A program made the position numbers and the translations under genes. From Okapia johnstoni (lineage: Eukaryota; Chordata; Mammalia; Artiodactyla; Giraffidae), in assembly GCA_024291935.2 (NCBI GenBank), contig CM044315.1, forward strand, positions 78,226,385 to 78,290,384: a DNA stretch of 64,000 nt. Direction: 5' to 3'. The notes beneath the pieces were generated by a model. It did not search any database and had not been told where the DNA came from. It saw only the letters and a list, made by a program, of their open reading frames with translations. Shown in pieces: positions 42,660 to 53,929 of the stretch (position 1 is its first letter; each line of letters opens with the position of its first letter).

Positions 42660-43765
42660 TAAAAGAGATTGTAGGACTGGATAAAAAAGAAAGAACTTCT
42701 TAAAGAAAGTATCAATATTCATAATATTGCAAAAAAGAAAAGATCAATCTCAGATATTTCATTGATAAATTCTACCAAACATTTAAGGAAAAAGTAATAC
42801 AAACTACCTACAATCTCTTTCAACAGAAGCAGAAAGAATATTTCCTAACTTGTTGTATGAGACCAGTATTACCCCAATACCAAAACCAGATAAAGACATT
42901 ACAAGAAAGGAAAACTACAGACCAGTATCTCTTACAAACACAGATGTAAAAATCTTCAACAAGACATTAGAAATATAAAATCCAACAATGTATAAAATAT
43001 TACATACCATGACCAACTGGAATTTACTCCAGGTATGCAAGTCTGGTCCAACATTTGAAAGTCAATTAATAAAACCTACAACAACAGACTAAAGAGATAA
43101 AAACACATAATTGCATCAACTGATACAGAAAAAGTATTTGACAAAATCTAACCCCCATTCCTGATAAAAACTCTTAGCAAACTAAAATTAAGGGGGAACT
43201 TCCCCAAATTGATAAGAACACCTACAGAAGCTATACTGCTAAAATCAGACTTCATGGTGAGAAAGTGGATGATTTCCTTCTCAGACTGAGTACAAGGCAA
43301 AGGTGCCCCCTCTTACCACTCCTATTCAACATCATAGTAGAAGTACTAGCTAGTTCAATTAGACGAGAAAATGATATAAAAGGTAAATAGATGGGGAAGG
43401 AAGATATAGAACTGTAGATGAGATGATTGTCTATGTAGAGATTAAAGAATCAGTAAGAACCAAAAAATTACTCTTGGAACTAATAAGCAATTATAGCAAA
43501 GTTATAGGATACAAGATACATGGCTAATATACAGTACAAGTCTATTGCTTTCCTTTATAACCACCAATGAAAAATTAGTAGCTGAAATTAAAAACACAAT
43601 TACACAATTAACACAAAAATGAAATGCTTACATATAAATCTAATAAAATAGGTATACAATTTATATGCTATAAATAAAACTGATTAAAGAAGTCAAAGAT
43701 CTAAATAAATGAAGTGATAATGCATGCTCATGGATTGAAAATGTAATATTGTTAAGATGTCAGTT
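42660..43765 (+). mobile_element. Old L1 ORF2 fragment, part 1
   Basis: Recognisable L1 ORF2 text: 'gacattacaagaaaggaaaa', 'ctacagaccagtatctctta' and 'cctattcaacatcatagtag'. Many stops and frameshifts. It is the host of a SINE and of a 3.9-kb insertion, and resumes at 44084 and at 48242. Confidence 0.8.
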
Positions 43766-44083
43766 CAGGGCTTCCCTAGTGGCCCAGTGGTAAAGAATCC
43801 ACTGCCAGTGCAGGAGACATGGGTTCAATCCCTGGCTCAGGAGGATCCCACATACCACAGAGTAACCAGGCCCATGCGCAACTACTGAGCCTGTGCTCTA
43901 GAGCCCAGGAGCCACGACTACTGAGCCCACTAAAGCCTGAGTGCTCTAGAGCTAGTGCTCCACAACAAGAGAAGCCACAGCAATGAGAAGCCTGCACCCC
44001 GCAACTAGAGAGGAGGCCCAGCTCACTACAACTAGAGAAAAGCCTGCACAGCAATGAAGACCCAGCACAGTCATAAGTAAATA
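43766..44083 (+). mobile_element. CHR-type tRNA-Glu SINE, long form
   Basis: It has the full-length order 'ggcttccctagtggcccagt', 'atgggttcaatccctggctc', 'actactgagcctgtgctcta', 'gcaatgagaagcctgcaccc' and 'agcaatgaagacccagcaca', ending in TAAATAA. It is flanked by aagatgtcagtt (43754-43765) and aagaagtcagtt (44084-44095), one mismatch. Confidence 0.92.
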
Positions 44084-44317
44084 AAGAAGTCAGTTTTTCC
44101 CACCCAGATCTATGGAGTCAGTCAATTTTAATCAAAATCCCACCAAACTAGTTTGCGAATATTAACAAAAGGATTCTAAAGCTTACCTGGGAAGGCAAGG
44201 TAACCAGAAAGTCAACACAATACTAAAAATAAATAAAAAACAATAAAGTTAGAGGACTGATATTACTTGATTTAAAGATTCAGTATAAAGCTATAGAGAT
44301 CAAGACAGTGTGGTATT
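44084..44317 (+). mobile_element. Old L1 ORF2 fragment, part 2
   Basis: It continues L1 ORF2 after the SINE: 'aaaatcccaccaaactagtt' and 'gagatcaagacagtgtggta'. It is broken at 44317 by the next insertion. Confidence 0.8.
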
Positions 44318-44419
44318 ACAATCTTGCAGTGGCTAGAACGAAAATCACATTACAGGATGAAAAAGCAGAGGGTGATGTCTAAGATGAAGGGATAAGATAA
44401 ACCTCAGGAAAACAACTAA

Positions 44420-45276
44420 ATGAAGTTGACACAGGCAACTTTCCAGAAAGAATTCAGAAAAATCATAGTGAAGATGGTCCAGAATCTCAGAAACACAATG
44501 GAGAAGATGCAAGAAATGCTTAGCAAAGTCCTAGAAGAACTAAAGAACAAACAAATAGAGATGAACAATACGCTAGAAGGAATCAATAGCAGAATAATAG
44601 AGGCAGAAGAATGGATAATCTAGAGGAAATCTTCACCTCAGAACAGAATATAGAAAAAAGAGTGAAAAAAAAATGAAGATAGCCTAAGAGACCTCTGTGA
44701 CAACATTAAACACACCAACATTCACATTATAGGGGTCCCTGAAGGAGAAGAGAGAAGATATATGACGAGATAATAGCTGAAAATGTACCTAACATGGGAA
44801 AGGAAATAGTCAACCAAGTCCAGGAAGCGCAGAGAATTCCAGGAAGGATAAACTCAAGGAGGAACATAATGAGACATACAGTAATCAAACTGAAGAAAAC
44901 CAAAGACAAAGATGAAATATTAAGAGGAACAAGGGAAAAACAACAAATAACATACAAAGGAACTCCCAAAAGGTTATCAGCTGATTTCTCAACAAGCCAG
45001 AAGCTATGTGAAACTCTACAAGCCAGAAGGGAATGGCATGGTATATTTAAAATGATGAAAGGGAAGAATCTACAACCAAGAATACTCTACCTAGCAAGAC
45101 TCTCATTCAGACTTGATGGAGAAATCAAAAGCTTTCCAGACAAGGCAAAAGTTAAGAGAATTCAGCACCACCAAACCAGTTTTACAACAAATGCTGAAGA
45201 ACATCTCCAGGCAGGAAACACAAGAGAAGGACAAGACCTACACAGAATAAACTCAAAACAATTAAGAAAATGGTAA
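44420..45276 (+). pseudogene. L1 ORF1 remnant
   Basis: A 160-codon open stretch at 44794-45276 matches the C-terminal half of the L1 ORF1 RNA-binding protein: REKQQITYKGTPKRLSADFS, then ARREWHGIFKMMKGKNLQPR and ARLSFRLDGEIKSFPDK. The upstream coiled-coil part (44420-44623 and on) is in broken frames. It is a retrotransposon relic, not a host gene. Confidence 0.85.
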
Positions 45277-46345
45277 TAGGATCATACATATTGATAATTC
45301 CTTAAATGTAAATGGATTAAATACATCAACCAAAAGTTGAAAACTTGCTGGGTGGATGAAAACTTATGCATGTATGCACTTCCACTTACCACATCACTCT
45401 ACTTAACCCCTCAAACTATATGTAATTATTTTATATTGTTAGATTAATCATGTTTCCATTATAGCTTGCAATTGTTATCATCTTTTTATTTTTTCATCTG
45501 GCTATTGATTGTGAGAACTGATAAACAGTTTTTACTGTTGTGGTTATGTAACTATTATTTGCTTAATACCATTGTATCATTATTATTCAACAGAAAATAA
45601 CAGAATTCTTTATTACTAAAACTACCATTTAACAGAAAAACCTGTAATCAAGTTATAAAATCCAGATGCATATCAGAATTATCTTGGGACTTTTTTGAAA
45701 AATACAAATGTCCAGGTATTACTTTTTTTCGCCATAGCTCCAGGTGTGTTTCTAATGAGCAGCCATGTTTAAAAACAACTGGATTATATGATGATCTTTT
45801 ACCTTTATCTAGTTTGTTTCACTTTTTCTACTTCATATTCAGTACTCCCATTTCATTTGGTTTATGTTTTCCAACTTCTCCATCTCTTTTGTTGTTGTTG
45901 TTTCTCAAGCCTTTATCAAATGTAGCAGGAAAGTTTTTGTATACGTAAATATATGAAGAGTATGTATAATATATATATTTTAGAAAATTAATGAGTTTTT
46001 GTGTGGCTAAAAAATGTATGATATTTTGATTCCATTTGTTTGACTTACTATGAATAGAATGCTAAAATTTTTAATTTTTATTCACTCAAAACTTTGATCC
46101 AGTTCCATGTATTTTGGCATCCAGTATTACTGTTAAAAATCTGGAAAATTATAGTCTTAGTGATTAAAAAAATTTGAATGAAGCTTGAAACTTCTAATTC
46201 AATTCTGAGAATATAAAGAAATACTATATAAAAAAAAAGGCATGAAATTAACATGTGACACAATATTATTAACTGAAGTACAGATTTCATTCAAATTTCA
46301 CAAAACTTTATGCTAGAGTCCATTATTTGTTTTCATACCTTATTT

Positions 46346-47868
46346 CAGTTCAGTTCAGTTCAGTCGCTCAGTCGTGTCCGACCCTTTGCGACCCCATGAA
46401 TTGCAGCATACCAGGCCTCTCTGTCCATCACCAACTCCTGGAGTCTACCCAAACCCATGTCCATCGAGTCAGTGATGCCATCCAACCATCTCATTCTCTG
46501 TCATCCCCTTCTCCTCCCGCCCCCAATCCTATCCAGCATTAGGGTCTTTTCCAATGAGTCAACGCTTCGCATGAGGTGGCCAAAGTATTGGAGTTTCAGC
46601 TTCAACATCAGACCTTCCAATGAACACCCAGGATTGATCTCTTTTAGAATGGATTGATTGGATCTCCTTGCAGTCCAAGGGACTCTCAAGAGTCTTCTCC
46701 AACACCACACTTCAAAAGCATCAATTCTTCGGTGATCAGCCTTCTTCACCATCCAACTCTCACATCCATACATGACCACTGGAAAAACCATAGCCTTGAC
46801 TAGACGGACTTTTGTTGGCAAAGTAATGTCTCTACTTTTAAACATGCTATCTAGGTTGGCCATAACCCTCCTTCCAAGGAGTAAGCGTCTCTTAATTTCA
46901 TGGCTGCAGTCACCATCAGCAGTGACTCTGGAGCCCCCAAAAATAAAGTCTGACACTGTTTCCACTGTTTCCCCATCTATTTCCCATGATGTGATGGGAC
47001 CAGATGCCATGATCTTAGTTTTCTGAATGTTGAGCTTTAAGCCAACTTTTTCACTCTCCTCTTTCACCTTCATCAAGAGGCTCTTTAGTTCTTCTTCACT
47101 TTCTGCCATAAGGGTGGTGTCATCCGCATATCTGAGGTTATTGATATTTCTCCCGGCAATCTTGATTCCAGCTTGTGTTTCTTTCAGCCCAGCGTTTCTC
47201 ATGATGTACTCTGCATATAAGTTAAACAAGCAGGGTGACAATATACAGCCTTGACGTACTCCTTTTCCTATTTGGAACCAGTCTGTTGTTCCATGTCCAG
47301 TTCTAACTGTTGCTTCCTGACCTGCATACAGGTTTCTCAAGAGGCAGGTCAGGTGGTCTGGTATGCCCATCTCTTTCAGAATTTTCCACAGTTTATTGTG
47401 ATCCACACAGTCAAAGGCTTTGGCATAGTCAATAAAGCAGAGGGAGATGTTTTTCTGGAACTCTCTTGCTTTTTCGATGATCCAGCGAATGTTGGCAATT
47501 TGATCTCTGGTTCCTCTGCCTTTTCTAAAACCAGCTTGAACATCTAGAAGTTCACGGTTCACGTATTGCTGAAGCCTGACTTGGAGAATTTTGAGCATTA
47601 CTTTACTAGCATGTGAGATGAGTGCAATTGTGCGGTAGTTTGAGCATTCTTTGGCATTGCCTTTCTTCGGGATTGGAACGAAAACTGACCTTTTCCAGTC
47701 CTGTGGCCACTGCTGAGTTTTCCAAATTTGCTGGCATATCGAGTGCAGCACTTTCACAGCATCATCTTTCAGGATTTGAAATAGCTCAACTGGAATTCCA
47801 TCACCTCCACTAGCTTTGTTCGTAGTAATGCTTTCTAAGGCCCACTTGACTTCACACTCCAGATTCTA
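46346..47868 (-). mobile_element. BovB (RTE) LINE, 5'-truncated
   Basis: On the minus strand it runs from within the reverse-transcriptase region to the 3' end 'ctgagcgactgaactgaact'. It lacks the endonuclease region. It is one of five BovB pieces in the window and the best preserved. It lies inside an L1-derived insertion, so it arrived later. Confidence 0.92.
46501..47757 (-). CDS. BovB reverse-transcriptase fragment, 418-codon open frame
   Basis: It is open from Met 47757 to TGA at 46501-46503. In order it shows SVFVPIPKKGNAKECSNYRT, AGFRKGRGTRDQIANIRWII, LCFIDYAKAFDCVD (RT motif A), GVRQGCILSPCLFNLY (motif B) and INNLRYADDTTLMAESEEEL (motif C with YADD). These are followed by the RTE C-terminal region LRRVPW-type and KLQYFGHL. 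The catalytic Asp residues are present. The N-terminal endonuclease is missing, so it is not a complete element. The Met is internal to the original frame, so expression is unlikely. Confidence 0.85.
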   Translation of the reverse strand: MKVLHSICQQIWKTQQWPQDWKRSVFVPIPKKGNAKECSNYRTIALISHASKVMLKILQVRLQQYVNRELLDVQAGFRKGRGTRDQIANIRWIIEKAREFQKNISLCFIDYAKAFDCVDHNKLWKILKEMGIPDHLTCLLRNLYAGQEATVRTGHGTTDWFQIGKGVRQGCILSPCLFNLYAEYIMRNAGLKETQAGIKIAGRNINNLRYADDTTLMAESEEELKSLLMKVKEESEKVGLKLNIQKTKIMASGPITSWEIDGETVETVSDFIFGGSRVTADGDCSHEIKRRLLLGRRVMANLDSMFKSRDITLPTKVRLVKAMVFPVVMYGCESWMVKKADHRRIDAFEVWCWRRLLRVPWTARRSNQSILKEINPGCSLEGLMLKLKLQYFGHLMRSVDSLEKTLMLDRIGGGRRRG

Positions 47869-48221
47869 TGATTTCAATACCTTTAGACTGAAATGTCTGC
47901 ACCTTGTTTTATGCCCCTAGATATGTTCCAGTGTCTCCTAGTTCACAGTCTATGGGAACTTGAATAGAATTTGTATCCTGCTGTTGTGTGAAAATTGTGT
48001 AAGTCTTAAGTATGTTGAATTGGTTGATAGTGCTTTTCAGGTCTACTATATCCTTCTACTTCTCTATATATTCACTCCATTAATTTCTGAGAGTTTGATA
48101 TTGAAACTCCAACTAAAAATCTTACTTTATCTACTTAAAAAATAATTGCAATATATAGTGGAACTACATGTAACATTGTAAAAAAGACCAAAAAATCCAA
48201 TAAAAGAAATCTGTGTTTTCC

Positions 48222-48243
48222 AAAAAAAAAAAAAAAAAAAAAA
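48222..48243 (+). repeat. Run of 22 A (retrotransposon tail)
   Basis: Homopolymer A at the 3' edge of the 3.9-kb insertion. It directly precedes the second copy of the target duplication. Confidence 0.9.
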
Positions 48244-49440
48244 GATAGTGTGGTATTGGTGAAAGAACAGACACATAGATAATGGAACAGAACAGAGCAC
48301 CCAGAGATAAAGAAATGCAACTATATTCAACTGATCTAGGACAAAGGAGCTTGGGCAATTCAACAGAGAAAAGATAGTTTTTTCCATGAATGGTGCTAGA
48401 ACAATCAGCTGTATGCAAAAAAGAAAGAAGAATCATCTAGACACAACCTTTCACAAAAACTAATTCAACATGGATCACATAAATGATCCTAATGTAACAT
48501 CTGCACAAAACTATCAAACTTTTAGAAGATACATAGGGAAAAAGGAAGTGACCCTGACTTTGGTGATGAATTCTTAAGATATGAAACCAAAAGCATGATC
48601 AATGAAAAAAATTAATAAGTTGGACTGCATTAAAATAAAAAGCTGCTCTGCAAAACACCCTGTTAAGAGAATAAAAAAGACAAGCCATAGACTGGGAGGA
48701 AATATTTGCAAAACATGTTGTATTTTGGATACAAAAAACTTGTATCCAAAATAAACGAAGAACTTTTAAGCTCAACAATAAGAAACAAACCAATTTTACA
48801 AGGCGAAAAAGATCTGAACAGACATCTTACCAACAAAGATACACAGATGGCAAATGAGCACATGAAAAGTTGCTCAACATCATTTGTCATAGGGAATCAT
48901 AAATTAAAACCATAAAGGGGTACTCATACACATCTATTAGAATGGCTAAAAAACTGATAATATCTAATACTAATAATAGAACAATAGGAACTTATTCATT
49001 GTTAGTAGAAATGCAAAATGGTATAGCCAGTTTAGAAGATAGTTTGGCAATGTCTTACAATGCTAAACACAGTCTTATTGTATAATCCAGCAACTGTATT
49101 CCTAAGTAATTACTCAGTTGAGTAGAAAACTTTCTGTCCACATAAAAACTTGCACATAGAAGCTGACAGCAGCTTTATTGGTAAGTGCCAAAACTTGGAA
49201 CAGCCAAAGTATCCTTTAGTAGGTGGGTGAATATAACTGTGGTACATCTAGACAATGAAATTATTCAGCACTAAAATCAGTTATCGAGTCATAAAAAGAT
49301 GGAAAATGAATGGAGTCTAAAGGCAAAAGGAACTATATATATACTCAACTCTAGTCTATAAAGATGCTTCCCATGGGAGTATGGGGAAAACAATTCTGAC
49401 ACTGCTACTGTGTACAGTGGAATTGAAAAACTAAATATAT
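48242..49440 (+). mobile_element. Old L1 ORF2/3' UTR fragment, part 3
   Basis: It resumes the ORF2 text 'gtgtggtattggtgaaagaa' and runs through 'caacactgaacttgaa'-like decayed sequence to the 3' UTR, 'aacttggaacagccaaagta' and 'gtggtacatctagacaatga'. No intact frame. Confidence 0.8.
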
Positions 49441-49496
49441 ATGGATAATGGGTGGTTGGAGCCAAGTTTCTCATCATTTGAGTGGAAATTTATAGA

Positions 49497-49708
49497 TCAG
49501 CAAGGGGTAGTAGTAAAGAATCTGCCTGCCAATGCAGGAGATGCAAGAGACATGGGTTCTATCCCTGGGTCGGGAAGATCCCCTGGAATAGGAAATGGCA
49601 CCCCACTCCAGTATTCTTGCCTGGAAAATTTCATGACCAGAGAAGCCTGGTGGGCTACAGTCCATGGGGCTGCAAAGACTCAGGTATAACTGAGCACCTG
49701 AGCACACA
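49497..49708 (+). mobile_element. Bov-tA SINE
   Basis: Order 'gtagtagtaaagaatctgcc', 'gttctatccctgggtcggga', 'ccactccagtattcttgcct' and 'ctacagtccatggggctgca'. Slightly altered at the 5' end. Confidence 0.9.
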
Positions 49709-49714
49709 TCAACC

Positions 49715-50095
49715 AACTTGACCTAACTGACACTTAAAGAACATTACCAAACTCATTCTTTTCAAGTAAACATGGAACATTTACTAAGATCATATTCTGG
49801 TCCATAAAACAAGAAGATCCAATAAATTTTAAAGAATTCAAGACATACAAAGTATGTTCTGTGAGCATAATGAAATTTAATTAGAAATCAATAATAGAAA
49901 GACCTCTGGAGAATCTCCAAATATTTGGAAACTAAACAACATACTTCAGAATAACTTGTGGATCAAAGCAGAAATGCAAAGAGAAATTAGAAAAGTATTT
50001 TAAACTAAATAAAAATGAAAACATATCAGTTAAAGCAGTTCGATAGCAAGAAAAACATATCACTAGATAAATACCTGTACTAGAAAAGAATGAGG
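49715..50095 (+). mobile_element. Old L1 ORF2 endonuclease-region fragment
   Basis: L1 ORF2 text: 'cattcttttcaagtaaacat', 'ggaacatttactaagatcat' and 'tctccaaatatttggaaact'. It is interrupted by the SINE at 50096 and resumes to about 50440. Confidence 0.75.
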
Positions 50096-50316
50096 GCCTT
50101 CCCTGGTGGTCCAGAGGTTAAGAATTTGCCTTGCAATGCAGGGGATGTGGGTTCGATCCCTGGTCAGGGAACTAAGATCCCACGCTCCATGGAGCAACAA
50201 GCCTATATGCCACAACTACTGAGCCCATGCCACAATGAGAGAGTCCATTAGCTGCAAGGAAAGATCCTGCATGATGGAATGAAGATTGGACACAGCCAAA
50301 TAAATAAATATTTTTA
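50096..50316 (+). mobile_element. CHR-type tRNA-derived SINE
   Basis: Order 'ggccttccctggtggtccag', 'gtgggttcgatccctggtca', 'gaactaagatcccacgctcc' and 'gacacagccaaataaataaa'. Flanked by tagaaaagaa and tagaaaaagaa (from 50081 and 50315). Confidence 0.9.
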
Positions 50317-50440
50317 GAAAAAGAAAATTCAGTTCAATGACCTCAGTTTTTATCTTAAGAAATTAGAAAAAGAAGAGCAAATGAAACCCAGAATAAAGGA
50401 AATCACAAAGATAACTGAAGAAATCAATTAAAAAACAAAG
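50317..50440 (+). mobile_element. Old L1 ORF2 fragment (continuation)
   Basis: 'gaaattagaaaaagaagagc', 'aaatgaaacccagaataaag' and 'gaaatcacaaagataactga' continue the L1 split by the SINE. Confidence 0.65.
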
Positions 50441-50579
50441 AAAACCTATTTAACCTGAACTATGTATGTCCTCTTTCTCCTCTGCTTGCCTATGTTTGAA
50501 CACTCGATGGCATTTACCAGAATTAAGGGCACCATATGGTATACATCTTTGTTTGAGTACTTATTAATTTATCATTCTC

Positions 50580-50789
50580 TCATAGCTCAGTTGGTAAAGA
50601 ATCTGCTTGCAATGCAGGAGACCCAGGTTTGACTCCTGGGTCAGGAAGATCCCCTGGAGAAGGAAATGGCAATCCACTCCAGTATTCTTGCCTGGAAAAT
50701 CCCATGGACAGAGGAGCCTGGCGGGCTACAGTCCATGGAGTCGCAAGAGTCGGACACGACTTGGCAACTAAACCACCACCACCACCAAG
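50580..50789 (+). mobile_element. Bov-tA SINE with (ACC)n tail
   Basis: A well-preserved copy from 'catagctcagttggtaaaga' to 'gtcggacacgacttggcaac', ending in a short (ACC)n microsatellite. Confidence 0.93.
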
Positions 50790-51805
50790 GTTCACACATT
50801 TGTTCATTAGAACATTTTACAGTTGGTTCACAATTCAATGTCTTATATACCAAACATTGCCAACATCACAGAATGGAAATGGCTTGCAAGTTATGGGAGT
50901 AGTCGCCAGGACATATCCAAAATCAGGCCTCTAGGTGTGAGACTGTAATCTCTGGCAAAAAGCATCTGTGTTTCAGGGGTAAATAACAATGGATTCCTAC
51001 CACCTGGAAGCTGATGAAATAATAAACTGATTATAACAAGTATTCCTCCCAAATGGCCAGGCTACAACATACTTTTCAAAAAAAGATACTATTCTAACAC
51101 CAACTGGGTGTACTTCAATTTTGACACCAACCTCAAAGAGTTAGTACAGACCCAACAGGTTAAGGGCAAAGTCCTTAATAAGACTGCCTCACTTTCTACA
51201 CCAGCCATTTATCTTGGGAGGAGGGAGGTGCCTGTACTTCTGACCTATTGACTATAAATCTGGAGGTTTCCATGCCTGCCTTCCTTCCAGCTACAATAAT
51301 TCACTAGAACAACTCAAAGAACTCAGAAAGTATCGTATTCATTATTACAGTTTTATTAGAGAGGATGTACCCAGGTGAAGTCAGGAAAGGAACGCAAAGC
51401 TCCTGTGTGCCCTCCTCGTGGAATCTGGGTGCGTCCTGCTTCCTGGCACATGAATGTGTTCACCAACCAGGAAGCTCTACTATGAGCTTTGGTGTCTACA
51501 GTTTTCATTGGAGTTTCACTACGTAAGAACAATTGATTAAATCACTGGCTAAACAATGAACTCAATCTCCAGCTCCTTCCCCTCCCCATGAGGTTGGGCT
51601 GGACCAAAGTTCCAACTCTCTATTTATGTGGTTGGTTTTCCTGGTGACAAGACTCCATCTTGGAGCTTTCTAAGGGGCCACCTTGAGTTACTTCACTGGC
51701 ATAAGACTTTCTCAGAAAATTCCAAGGTTTTTAGAAGCTTTGTGCCAGGAACCTGGGATAAAGACCATAGAAATTATTTATTAAACAGAAGCTAAGGTCT
51801 AAAAT

Positions 51806-52601
51806 ATCAATAACCTCAGATATGCAGATGATACCCCCCTTATGGCAGAAAGCGAAGAAGAACTAAAGAGCCTCTTGATGACAGTGAAAGAGGAGAGTGA
51901 AAAAGTTGGCTTAAAGCTCAACATTCAGAAAACTAAGATCATGGCATCTGTTCCCATCACTTCATGGGAAATAGATGGGGAAACAGTGGAAACAGGGAGA
52001 GACTTTATTTCTGGGGGCTCCAAAATCACCGCAGATGGTGACTGCAGCCATGAAATTAAAAAGATGCTTACTCCTTGGAAGGAAGGTTATGACCAACCTA
52101 GATAGCATATTTAAAAGCAGAGACATTACTCTGCCAACAAAGGTCCGTCTAGTCAAGGTTATGGTTTTTCCAGTAGTCATGTATGGATGTGAGAGTTGGA
52201 CAGTGAAGAAAGCTAAGAGCCGAAGAATTGATGCTTTTGAACTGTGGTGTTGGAGAAGACTCCTGAGAGTCCCTTGGACTGCAAGGAGATCCAACCAGTC
52301 CATCCTAAAGGAGATCAGTCCTGGGTGTTCATTGGAAGGACTGATGTTGAAGCTGAAACTCCAATACTTTGGCCACCTCATGCGAAGAGTTGACTCATTG
52401 GAAAAGACCCTAATGCCGGGAAGGATTGGGGGCAGGAGGAGAAGGGGATGACAGAGGATGAGATGGTTGGATGGCATCACCGACTCGATGGACATGGGTT
52501 TGGGTAGACTCCGGGAGTTGGTGATGGACAGGGAGACCTGGTGTGCTGCAATTCATGGGGTCACCAAGAGTCGGACACGACTGAGCGACTGAACTGAACT
52601 G
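51806..52601 (+). mobile_element. BovB LINE, 5'-truncated, with 12-bp target-site duplication
   Basis: It begins inside the RT region at the YADD motif area ('cctcagatatgcagatgata') and ends 'gcgactgaactgaactg'. Perfect aaggtctaaaat copies flank it at 51794-51805 and 52602-52613. The RT frame is broken by a frameshift: AESEEELKSLLMTVKEESEK is in one frame and RRIDAFELWCWRRLLRVPWT in another. Dead copy. Confidence 0.95.
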
Positions 52602-53094
52602 AAGGTCTAAAATGTTTATGACTTTTTCTCTACTTTCCAATATTCATTTTACCAAGAGACCAAAAATCACTAGTATGAAGACTATGACAGAATAAAATCA
52701 ATATAATTTGAATTGGTCTTCTTTTGAGGGAAGATCAAGATGCTAACATTTTGAAGAAAATAATTAAATTGATCCTTCTTATTGACTTACATCCACAGTT
52801 CTGGCTCTAGGGGGAAAAAATTACATCATTGAGAGGAACTTATCCTTGAAAACAGCCAGAAATCACTCAACAAGGACAAAAATCTGATAGAAAACCCAGC
52901 AGCCCAAGAAGCAGGTTTTTTCAACTTCACCAAGCAGTTGGAAAAAATAGTTCAAAGACAAGCAATCATCCATCCCAGAGAAACAAGTTATAATAAAAGA
53001 TAAACAGAACTGGGAGCTGTCACCTACAAACTGGCACTTGCCATCTACCTCTACAAGGATGAAATTATGAGCCACTGCAGCTGCTGATCATCAA

Positions 53095-53530
53095 CATCCT
53101 CTGAAAGGAATTCAGGGTGGAGATCAGAAATGAGGCACTCTGTGTTCCGGGAAAAACTGGCAGAACAGGTCTTCATATAGTTAGGTATTTTCAAGAGAAA
53201 ATTTTATGAGCCCAGTTCATGCATCTCCTCATATCTAGAAAAGCACTAAAATCCTTCATGGTGATGACTGTTCCTTGTGACCAGCAGTAACCTTCACAAG
53301 ACTTGCAGAAAACTTCTGCAAAAATATGTGCTTGATTGTATGTACTCCCTGTTTCACCAAAATCACATATATACTGACCTTTCCCCCCTCCATCTTTTGG
53401 AGCAGTTTATCCGAGCTATCTGAGATGCTATTTCCTGGGCTACAGCCCTCATTTTGACCCAAATAAAACTTAACTCACAACTCTCACGTTGTGCATTTTT
53501 TTCAGTTGACAGAGCAATCAGCTGACCTTG
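53095..53530 (+). mobile_element. LTR-like fragment of an old endogenous retrovirus
   Basis: The sequence has an LTR-like order: 'atgcatctcctcatatctag', 'cagtaaccttcacaagactt', 'gagcagtttatccgagctat', AATAAA within 'ccaaataaaacttaactcac', and 'gttgtgcatttttttcag'. There are no internal genes. The left limit is uncertain and the family was not assigned. Confidence 0.6.
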
Positions 53531-53798
53531 AACCAGTTGCTTCATTACACAGTTTAACTAGTAATAAAGTAATATAGTTATATAGCAAGCACTTATATAA
53601 ATACCATCCAGGTTAATGATGCCATCTTCCAAAACGCCTTCTTCTAGTCAAACCTTTCCAGTCAAAACACCTCCCCTTTTCCATGAAAGGTAAACATTAC
53701 CCTGACTTTTATGGCAATAATTTCTTTACAGCCTTACCAACTAAATAGGCATCCTTAATACCTGAGTTTAGTTTTTCTCAATTAAAAAAGTTGAGATA

Positions 53799-53923
53799 TA
53801 GGGAATTCCCTGGTGGTCCAGTGATTAGGACTCTGTTCTTCCACTGCCAGCCCAGGTTTGATCCCTGGTTGAGGAATTAAGATCCCACAAGATGCGTGGT
53901 GTGGCCAAAAAAAAAAAAAAGAT
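53799..53923 (+). mobile_element. tRNA-derived SINE (CHR/SINE2 type) with A tail
   Basis: Order 'gggaattccctggtggtcca', 'caggtttgatccctggttga' and 'ggaattaagatcccacaaga', then 'gtggccaaaaaa'. Good match. Confidence 0.88.
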
Positions 53924-53929
53924 AAAATT

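Larger units (their letters stand above)
44318..48241 (+). mobile_element. 3.9-kb L1-derived composite insertion with A tail
   Basis: The old L1 stops at aagacagtgtggtatt (44302-44317) and resumes at aagatagtgtggtatt (48242-48257), which behave as a 16-bp target duplication with one mismatch. The insert begins with L1 ORF1 sequence (about 44420-45290) and L1 ORF2 start (to about 45360). It contains an inverted L1 ORF2 endonuclease-region segment near 47.9-48.15 kb and a BovB copy. It ends in a 22-A run at 48222-48243. The middle, 45.4-46.3 kb, is AT-rich and unassigned. Confidence 0.65.

Noticed and set aside
43766..44083. tRNA gene-like A and B box sequences in SINEs
   Set aside because: These are tRNA-derived SINE promoters. 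No complete cloverleaf tRNA gene was seen.
44727..44969. Hydrophobic 80-codon minus-strand frame resembling a membrane protein
   Set aside because: It is the antisense of L1 ORF1. Hydrophobic antisense frames are common in A-rich L1 sequence.
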